NCBI GenBank assembly: GCA_022829145.1
Contig: CM040756.1
Coordinates: forward strand, 4,079,023-4,143,022
Direction of reading: 5' to 3'
Length of the DNA: 64,000 bases
Source of the DNA: Albula goreensis
Lineage: Eukaryota > Chordata > Actinopteri > Albuliformes > Albulidae
Shown here piece by piece: positions 13,201-24,200 of the stretch. How positions within the stretch are numbered: the first letter of the stretch is position 1; every line of letters starts with the position of its first letter. The translations under genes and the position numbers were made by a program. The notes beneath the pieces were generated by a model. It was not told the DNA's origin and ran no database searches. It worked only from the letters and a program-made list of their open reading frames with translations.

Positions 13201-15020
13201 TGTTTATGTGAGGCACTGGCCAACCGCACACCTGTCCTGGCACACGGTACGCAGTTGTTTTCTTGGCTGATTTGGACGGGCGAAAACGAAGACTGGCCAA
13301 AGAGTCTACCTCCCTGTGTGGGGAAAACTGAGATTACAGCAGAGAAGCCAAAAGAAGATTACAGGATTTGCAGTATTTGTGTCTTAAGAGGATCACGGGA
13401 GCTCCCTGATGCTAAATCAATACAAAACTAAAAACAAAGGCAATACGCATAGAGCAGCAGAGATCAATATTACTGTAGTGACAGATAACATGCACAGAAT
13501 ATTCGCTGGATGTGTGTCTGACATTAGCACATTGGCTGTCTCTGTCAGAGCAATAGTGATGGTGATTCTTTAGCATCTCCTGTCGTTTTTACAGTACAAT
13601 ACAACGGGTCCCAAACGTTACTACCACAAGACTCACCTAATGATCGCAGATGTTTTCAGCTCACAGCTTCTGGTTAGAATGCACACTAAAACGTTATTAC
13701 CACAGAAGCTACAGGGTGTGGACTGAATCTTTAGCATTGGATGTAACAGGTACAGTGGTTAATTGACTGGTTCGAGTGACAGTGGTTTGTGGGACTGATT
13801 CAGTAGAGGTACCAAACATGCTTCAGTCCAGCTATAAAAAGAGTACTATATATGGAGTATTTGCCCTGTTCCACATGCTCAGCTTACACTGTGTGAGTGA
13901 GGGGGTATTTATATACCTCCAGTGACTTTTGAAATGTCTGGCTCCTCCTTCATTAAAAGCGTCTTCTCCTCTGAGCTTGGACTGCTCCAGCTCTGCTTTT
14001 TTGGGTCAGTCCTGGTGAAGTTACCTTGGAAAAGATCCCCTCAGTTCAGTTGGGTGTTGGAGAGTGTTTGACACACAGTGAGTTATAGGTGTGTGAATCT
14101 TCTGACTCACATCAACCCCTGTCATGATTCACTGAGTCCCACGGTGTGGGAATCACTGCTGTAAGGCACACTAGGGCAGACAGGGCCGGTACCTGGCTTC
14201 TTATACTGGTCCGATCATGAGGGAACAGAAGAAACGTCCGGAGGGCACAGAAGTAGATTTTTCCTCTTTGTTTTTTTTATCCTTTGTAATAAAGGGGTGA
14301 TAAAAACGTTCAGGGAATGAGCACTGAGGGAGAGAGAAAGAGAGAGAAAGAAAGCAAAAGAGAGAGAGAGTTTTTGGTTACTGATAAAGCGACAAAACGA
14401 CAAAGCTTGACTGGCCTGTCTGCTCAGCGTGGACGGCCTGCACTCCCACAGCAGTGAGGGAGGAGAGGAAGCAGATTACGCTTCCTCATAAGCGGGGAGG
14501 AATACACTGCAGTTCAAGCACAATATTAACCAAAATGTCTCTCGCCAAGCCAAATAAAAAGGGGTTTGAACATGAATTTGAGGGAAAGAGAGACAGAGGG
14601 AGACCTGATTTCCTGCTGCCCACCTGCCCTACCTCAGGAAGGCCGAGCCCCCCCCTCCACCCCGCCCCATTGTGGTGAACAGATACACCGACGACCACCT
14701 GCGTGAGGTGGTCAAGCGCATGAGGGAGAGGACGGAGCTGTACAAGGAGAAGGTCAACGACCCCACTGCCTCCTCCCCTGAGCCAAGCCCCCCTGTCAGT
14801 AAGTCTCACACATACACACACACGCTCACACACACAGTCACACACTCACACACTCACACGCACACACACGCTCACACACACACTCACACACACACACACA
14901 CACTCACACACACAGTCACACACTCACACACTCACACGCACACACACACTCACACACACACTCACACACACACACACACTCACACACTCACACACAGTCA
15001 CACACTCACACACACACACG

Positions 15021-15059
<39 letters not shown>

Positions 15060-15188
15060 ACACACTCACACACACAGTCTCACACTCACACACTCACACT
15101 AACACACACACATGCTCACACACACACACACACACACACTCACACACACAGTCTCACACTCACACACTCACACTAACACACACACATG

Positions 15189-15229
<41 letters not shown>

Positions 15230-18200
15230 ACTCACACACACAGTCTCACACTCACACACTCACACTAACACACACACATGCTCACACACACACACACACA
15301 CACTCTCACACTCACAAACACACAAACACACACACACACACACAAACGAACACGCACATTTGACTACAGTTCAGTCATATCCGGTAAGACCAATCAGAGT
15401 TCAAGTGCTTAAAATCTATTACAGTTTGTCAGGCTTACAATATCATTCCTATTTTTCCCTTTAACAATCCAGCCCCCGTCTTGAGAAAGTGCGACTGGAT
15501 AAAGAAACAGGAAGAGGAGCGGCTCAAGAAGGAGGAGGAAGAGAAGAAAAAAAAAGAGGAGGAAGCTAAAAAGGCAGCAGAGAAAAAGGAGAAAAAAGAC
15601 GACAAAAAGATGAAAAAAAGATGAAAAAAAAGACGAGAAGAAGAAAGAGGAGAGTAAGGAGGGGGTGGAGGGGGCGGAGGGTGAGAAGGCGGGCGGCTCG
15701 TTCTGCCCGTCCATCAGCTGTGCCTTTCTGGACATCCTGCTGAAGCCGGTGGAGGACGCTCTGGATAAAGTTGTGGGGAAATCCTTTGATCCTTACACAG
15801 GTGAGTCACACCTGCACCCCCAGCGGTTCTGTCCCCCTCTCTTTTTCTCTCTTTTCGTTTCTCATGCTCTCACCCCCTCTCTCTATCTCACTCATTCAAT
15901 CACTTTCCCCTCCTCTCTCTATCTTTCCCTACGCCCCCTCAATAATTTAATACTATTCAATATAATGTTCTTTACCAAAATTAAATTCTGAGGGTACTAC
16001 TAAATCATAATACGATTATGGGAAACTGTAACAATGTTTCAAATATTTCAATTCAGAGATTTTAGTTATTAAGAAGAAATAATAATTGTACAAGTAACCT
16101 GTAACATATACTTCTACAGACATTTCATTTTGGAATTTCAGACCACGTATATCTCCTGGTTCAGCTTGGCCACCCTTGCCTTCAATCTCTGTTTCCATTT
16201 TCTTCCTTTTTTAATCTCTCTCTCATTCTCTTCAATCCTCTCTGTCTGTCTTCCTCTGTCTGTCTGTGCAGACCGCAGGTATATCTCCTGGCTCAGCGTG
16301 GTCACCCTGGCCTTCAACTACAACGCCTGGCTGATTCCTGCCCGGATGTCCTTTCCCTACCATACCGCCTACAGCATCCCCTTCTGGATCTTCTTCGACT
16401 TCCTGTGTGACTTCATCTTCTTCGTCGACATCATCGCCTTCCGGCCCCGCCTCCAGTTCGTCAAGGGAGGTGATGTCATCGTGAGTACACTGGATGTTGT
16501 CTAAAATCAGCAAACCAATCCGCATAATGATATGTAGTCAAGCATGTTGACTGTTCTGAGTAGCTGGCCCTGCTGTACACAAAAGCTTCTGGGTGTGTGT
16601 GTGCACACGCATGTGTTTTTATAAAATATGTAGTCAAGCATGTTGACTGTTCTGAGTGGTTGGCCCTGCTGTAGACAAAAGCTTCTGGGTGTGTGTGTGC
16701 ACGCATGTATGTAATTATGCTCATAAGTGCTATTTGCTAGGTGTAGTGGTGAGACATCTGAACCTCAAGCTGAAAGATCTGGGCTCAATCTTAAGGAAGG
16801 GAGTGCTGCCGTCATACAAATAAAGTATTAAAGCTAAATGAAGTTATGATTATTTAGACTGTAACTTGTGCAAACTGCGCTATTGTTTGATTAGACTGAA
16901 CACAAGTTTAAAAATATGCTTATCTTTTCAGAAAAAAACATTATTAAGCCCAACATTTCTATTAAAATCTAAGCACAACATTTTAGCTAAGAAGGCCATC
17001 AACACTGTTAAACAAAATGTTTGACAGTAATCACTACCGAAAAGCAACAGAGTGTCTTGAGAACAAAGATATACCCCAATTTAGCAGAATTTTGAAAAGC
17101 AATTAAGCAGCTTTTTAGCAGATCACTCCTGGAATAAAATCTTCAAAATTTCATTTAATATTCAGCTGAAAATGTGAGATTTTGACAGTGGGTGAGAGAG
17201 AGAGAAAGACAGTAAGGGAGAGATACAAAAGAGAGAGTACCAACAATGTTTTTTTTTCTTTCAGAGTGACAGGATTTTAACCAAGAAGAATTACAGAGAC
17301 TCGGCAGTATTTAAGGTGCAGAAATACATGTATAACGGTTTATTTTCATACTGTACAGCTCGTACCATCATGCTTCATTCCTCACACAATTTTCCTCTCA
17401 CCCTGACTTTATTTCTCCCATGTTTAGACAGACCTGCTCACTATCATACCCTTTGACCTGCTGTGTCTGAAGTTGGGGTTTAACTCCTTTTTCAGGGTCA
17501 ACCGCCTGATGAAGGTGAGTGTCAGAGAGCCAGACAGTGCACATGTGTGAGTCAGTCAGTTAATAATCAGCGCGTAAACGACCAAATCCCAAGATACCTT
17601 AAGATACTGGTTTTAAGGTACCGGTCTTAAGATACTGGTCTTAAGATACTGGTCTAAAGGTACTGGTATTAAGATACTGGTCTTAAGATACTGGTCTAAA
17701 GGTACTGGTATTAAGATGCTGGTCTTAAGGTACTAGTCTTAAGATACTGGTCTTAAGATATTGGTCTTGAGATACTGGTCTTAAGATACTGGTCTTAAGG
17801 TACTGGTCTTAAGATACTGGTCTGATACAGCAGACAATTTGGCCATGGGTATCAGGTGTGTGGACATTAGCCAATCAATCAATCAACTGCAATTAAGCCC
17901 TGAAGTACCGGAACACATCCAAAACCATCAGGACTGGAATTCCAGATCACTGTTCATAAGAATGTTACTGATGTTGTTATTGTTACTCTTCGAGATCACT
18001 GACTTCAAATCATGAATTGCATTCTTTTTCCTCCAGATGTATGCATTCTTTGAGTTCAGTGACCGTTTGGAGAGTCTGATGACCAAAGCTTACATATGGA
18101 GGTAAGGAGGAGGTTTGGACCATTGAGATGAGAGTTCAGTACAGTCTTGTTTTAATTATTGTTCTATGAGTTCAGACCACTAAAAGGGATGAAAAATTAA

Positions 18201-21200
18201 TGGTGCTTTTTAATATTGCACTATAGGTTTGGACCATTGAAACAGAGCTCAGTATGGTGTATGTTGCACTATGAATTTGGACAGTAAAAATCCAGCTTTC
18301 ATATAGCCATTGATTTCCTGAGATAGCGTCAGCAAGCACTGAACATTGTTAGAGATGTGAAAGGGTCAAGCACTTCACTGTTTTGTTTTCTCAGAGTGAT
18401 CCGAACCATCGGATACCTGATATTCATTCTACACATCAATGCCTGCATCTACTACGTCGCTTCAGCCTACGAGGGCATCGCATCCACCAAATGGGTTTAC
18501 AGTGGCAAAGGCAACGCGTATGTAAACATCTCCAAATGACAGGACACTCATGAGAGGAAGTGATCACCAGACACTTTCACCTTTGACATTAGCGAAGCTA
18601 CATCATGGGTAAAACATAACTTTTCAGCAACACTATGTCACAGTTTCTTCTCATCTGTAAGATTACCTTACAGGATTTTATATTTTTGTTACACATTGCA
18701 TTTCTCTAAACATTTTAAAGAATACTTTTTATGCATTTACATAACTTAATGTTTAGATTTGAGGGGAAAATTTTTTCACCTTTTTGAGTATCATACTAAT
18801 TGGCATATATAATGATTTTTGTGCATATTTTTAGGATACGTTTCATTTTTACTTTTGCTCTTTTCTTTAATCATGTAACTCATAGGCAACAGGGGTTCTT
18901 ATTTTGACTGTTTTCAGTGTTTTTGTGCTGTTTTAGCTACCTGAGCAGTTTCCTCTATGCTGAGAAATCACTGCTGATGATCGCAGAGCTGCCCACGCCT
19001 TGCACCATGTTCGGCCAAATCTTTCAGATGACAAACTACTTTTTTGGAGCTCTCTTTTTGTCCACAATTCTTGGGCAGGTACACAACTATCCATGTTGTA
19101 TGTTTTTTTTTTTTTTTTTTTTTTTTTTTAAGTTTCATTTTTTCATTTTATCTTTTTGTTTTTTTGCTTGATGATCCGAGCATCAGATAGCGCCGTTCAT
19201 ATACTATGCTGTGCTATGCTATGCTGTGCTTTGCTAACCTATGCTATGCTAAGCTAAGCTGTGCTATGATACGTTGCACTAGCAGTCATTTCGCATCCTA
19301 TACCCTTCTCATGTGGAAACTTTTTTTCTTAACTTTCCGATTTTTTCTCTGCGTCCTAGCTTAAAATCAACCCAACTTATTGTTCTACTGCTAGCTAGCC
19401 TTTCTTGTCAGCTTTAGGAGGAGAGAGCCATATTTCCTTCAATGTAATTAAAAAAAAAAAGTCATCATGCAGGTGTGATGTCAGAAAATAACATGGCTGA
19501 AGTCCTCCAGTAGCGCTTCACAATTCCTCCTGGCCATTCTCAGTGTTTTTTCATTCTTCGTTTTTTACCCTTTTTATTTTCTGTGTTTGTAATCTTTCTT
19601 TTTTTTCATAAAAATCATTTTTGTTTTTACTTAATCGCATATATCTAATGGATTACTTCTACTTTAACAGTGTCTCTCAGTTTGTATTTAAGCAGGTTGT
19701 ACAGTTCACAGTACATTGCACTACCACAACATTACAATACATTCATGTAGCAGGATGCAAGTGGGATACAGTAGGATCTAGTTCCTGCACGCTACATCTT
19801 TAAATGAAAGAAGGAATTGCACTTGGACCACAGAAATTGAATCGTCACTCACTGCAGCTCAGATTAAAAATAGGAATATGAGAAGGGAGGTGGAAATTCC
19901 CACCTTCAGAAAGAAGCACTCCAGTGTATTTATTTCACCCATGCACTAAAACAGAATGATTGTCATGAGATCTGTTTTGCCAGGTAGGAGAGCTCATTAA
20001 TGAAATTTGCTTTGTAAATAGTAGTGCTTCTTCTTTCTGCAGGCAGGAGTCTCCACTCCTGTTTGTATGTGTGTGTTCGTGTTTGTGTATTGGTGCTGTG
20101 TAGGTAGGAGTGTGTGGGGAAGGGGTTGTACCCCTCCAATCCATGGCTTAACAGTTGGGGTTTCATGTAGTTTTCCTCTTAGTTATTTACAGTGCTGTGG
20201 AGGAAGCAGTACAAATTAGAAAACTAATAACTAATAACTGTGTAACTCTTTCATGACCTCAGGACAGGTGTGCTGAGTCCAAGGTGTTAGGGGACAGGTG
20301 TGGGTGTGTGTTAGGGGACAGGTGTTGGTGTATGGGGAGAGGTGCAGGTGTGTCTTAGGGGCAGGTGTAGTTGTGTTATGAGCAGGTGCAGGTGTGTCTT
20401 AGGGGCAGGTGTAGGTGTGTCTTAGGGGCAGGTGTAGTTGTGTTATGAGCAGGTGCAGGTGTGTCTTAGGGGCAGGTGTAGTTGTGTTATGAGCAGGTGC
20501 AGGTGTGTCTTAGGGGCAGGTGTAGGTGTGTCTTAGGGGCAGATGTAGGTGTGTGTTTGGGGCAGGTCTGGGTGTGTCTTAGAGGCAGGTGTAGTTGTGT
20601 TATGGGCAGGTGCAGGTGTGCGTTGTATGAATCCAGGTATCATTTTTCCCGCAGGTACTTGCGCTGTTACTACTTTGCTGTTCGCACCCTGATCACCATC
20701 GGGGGCTTGCCCGAGCCCGTGACGGTGTTTGAGATCATCTTTCAGTTGTTGAACTATTTCACAGGTGTCTTTGTGTTCTCCAGCTTGATCGGACAGGTAG
20801 GAGCATGAAGCGGTAGCTGGATCATGGCAGAGGCCTACTATAGATGCAGAGAAAATGAGTTTTGTAGCAATCATTTATCCCTAGACACAACAGGTGGCTG
20901 AAAAAGTTAATTTATGAGAAAAAGAATAAGAAAAGCTCACTTTTCTTCAGTAATAACCTAGAAAGTTTAAATGCTATCTGTTGCTATTGGGTTGTCTGTT
21001 GTTATGCTGTGTTGCATGAAAGACCATTCTAGAATGTGACAGCGAGGATTCTGGAACTTTTGTCTGGCTATGGCATTCCTTACGGTTCAACATCAAGGGA
21101 TAGGTTTGCCTGACTCCACATGACCTATGACCCCTGGCTCTCTTCGCTCTGTCTCACAGATGAGAGATGTTATCGGGGCGGCTACTGCTGGGCAGACATA

Positions 21201-24200
21201 CTTCCGCAGCTCCATGGACGGCACCGTGGCGTACATGATGGCAAACCGCATCCCCAAACTGGTCCAGCAAAGGGTGCGCACCTGGTACAACTACACCTGG
21301 GACTCCCAGAAGATGCTGGGTAAGGCCTGGGGATTCTTTAAATTCATTTGTGTTACAATTGTATACATTTATTTAATTTTCCTTATCTTTTAGTAATACT
21401 AAATAGAATAGAAAATGCTTCTTCGATATGATCATTTCTGCAGTACATAGATGGACAACAGAGAGCTGAAGATCACACACAATAAGTGAAAAAAATAGAA
21501 AACCCCTGCCTTTCCAAGTGTCAGAAGATGTGATGTGATTGCTGAATGAAACAAATGGCCTCACGCCCCCTCCCCCCTCCCCTTCCCTACACACGCACAC
21601 AGACGAGTCAGAGCTGCTTGTGCAGATGCCTCTCGTCATGAGGACCGCCATCGCCGTGGATATCAACCTCGCCACCTTCCAGAAGATCGACCTGTTCAAG
21701 GTGAATGCCAAAGAACCTCCTCGGCACCAACACTTTTCTTAAAGTCCTACTCCAGCCAAACGGACCTCCTGATTTGACTCAGAAATACTCATGGAATGGG
21801 AGTAGAGCGTGGTGACATAGGAGTTCATTAAACTAGTTGTAAAAGGAACACCTCCATATTTGTCCATTAACTTTATGAACTGTAATGCTAAGTCATATCT
21901 GGCAGCTTCTTTTCTGTGATATATTTCTACAACAGTTACTATCACTGAGGGCATACAAACTTAGCTCAGCCTCCCCCAGTAGTGTCATTATTTAAATGAG
22001 GTCTTTATCGAGTTGAGATCTTGGGATTATACAGTGTTTAGCTCGGAATAATTAAAGAGTAAAATAAGCAAAGTCCCATGACTCAGTGAAAGTGAACGCT
22101 GTGTTGAACAGAGACGAGGTGCAAAGTTTGTGCTGCCACAGCTTTCTCAGACTGAAGGAAACACATAATTCAGCGTCTGATTGGGTGATGATGCTGAACC
22201 GTCCAATGGTCAGTGTGCAGGGCTCTGGGCTGAAACACCAATGGACAATGTGTTTGTTGCAAGGCTTGAGCAATCGGGGCTGTAATTGGAGAGGACTCGA
22301 GTCCTCATGAATAATTAATGACCAGTGTCAGACACACACATGCTCAGCCACACACATTTTAATCTAAAAAAGGATGAATGCTATTATCTCATAACTGATG
22401 ATTGTTTATTATTATTTAATACAGTTGAGGCTAAGGTAACAGTGCTATGAAAGCTGGATGACCATGTTTTTTTCTGACCTGTTAACTAGATAACTAGATG
22501 ACAATTGTTGTTTCAGGGCTGTGATAACCAGATGCTTGTGGACATGTTGCTGAGGCTCAAGTCTATCGTGTATTTACCAGGGGACTTTGTGTGCAAGAAG
22601 GTGAGGAAGTGGATCAGAATTATCTTGACATCAAATGACAATAATTTTAAAGGACAAATGTCTACACATTACACACTACTTTTTGATGTTTCAGGAAAGG
22701 GTATAATATAAACACTTTGCATAATTTGTAATTGCTTTTTTAAATTGTATTCTTGCTCATTTCTCAGTTAGTTTCTTGACTAAACAGACCTTCACTTTCT
22801 GGTTTTTACTTCTTTGTGTCTGGTCTTGGCTGTATCGTCTTTCTCTTCCTGATTTCGTCCCTTGGCTTTATAGTATTTCACTACACAGTGTCTGTTCCTT
22901 GGGTGTGTCGTCTCTCACTTCCTGTTTCCTTTTCCTTGGGTGTGGCTTCTCTGCTGCTGCCCTCCTTGACTCACGTATTTCCTCTCCAGGGGGATATAGG
23001 GAAGGAGATGTATATTATCAAAGCCGGGGAGGTGCAGGTGATCGGGGGACCCGACAATAAGATCGTATTTGTGACGCTGAAGGCAGGATGCGTGTTTGGA
23101 GAGATCAGGTAAAGCAGGATGTGGTGTTCGTATTTGGGAAGTGACATCACACATAAAACTGTGCAAATACAGATCTGCTTAGTCAGTTATATTGGACATA
23201 AAATCTGTTTTACAATCAAAATGCTGTAGACATATACATTAGTCATCATTTATTGGTTGAACATTTCTGTAATTTTTGCACATTTATGGAAGTTTTTACT
23301 GGACAACCTCTGTTGACTTCTCTGTTGAACTTCTGCCATTCTATCTTTAGTAGAGTTTACAGATAACTTTGGTAACTGGAAGTATCAGAAGCAGCAGCTA
23401 GCCGCTGGCTGACACATCAGATGCTTATATCATAATGGAGTGAGAAGTCAGACGAGTAAGGCTACTGTCCATATGTGTCTCTATCAGCCTGCTACAGTCT
23501 TCCAAAGATGGAGGCAACAGGAGGACGGCTAACGTGGCGGCCCACGGTTTTGCAAACCTCTTCGTGCTGGACAAGAAGGACCTCCAGGACATCCTGGTGC
23601 ACTACCCCGAGGCTCAGAAGATATTGGCCAGGAAGGGCCGGTGAGTGATGACAGTCTTTGAGTGGAGCATCTCTCAGCTATATGTGTAGGGCAGCCATTG
23701 TTGTTGGGCCCCTGAGCAAGGCCCTCAACCTCAACCCCACATTTCTTGGTTAGCCTAATCAACTGTAAGTTGCTTTGGGTAAAAGCATCAGCTATATGAC
23801 TGTAATGTAGTATATCACATTCTACAGTTTTAAAAATAGGGTTTCACAGTAATCCAAGTGTGAAAGTTGAGCTCCTCTTCCTCCTAGCTTGGTTAGCTTA
23901 GCAAGTTTGGTGATTCCCAGGTCAACACTCTCTGCTTACATTTTACGAGTATTTCTTCCTGTAAAATCGGGACATTTGGCCAATATGTCAGGAGTCTGGA
24001 TCCCAGTCAGGGAGCAGCTGGTGTATATAAAACATCCTGAAAAGAGACCTATCAGCCCGTATAAAAGGATATACAACAGGGGATGGTAGAACAGCAGTGG
24101 AGAGGAGCAGCAGGTCCTGTCATGTGACTAGATGATTCAGATTTAAAAAAGGGTTCTCAACCTCACAAACGGATAGTAAAATAACTAATAGATAGCTATT

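Noticed and set aside
14672-15464. Long Thr-His-rich open frames
   Set aside because: They are translations of the CA/TCAC repeat in intron 4. Only the first part (to 14798) is genuine exon 4.
17593-17825. CRISPR-like array
   Set aside because: The repeats are direct, imperfect and without unique spacers, in an intron of a vertebrate gene; it is a minisatellite.
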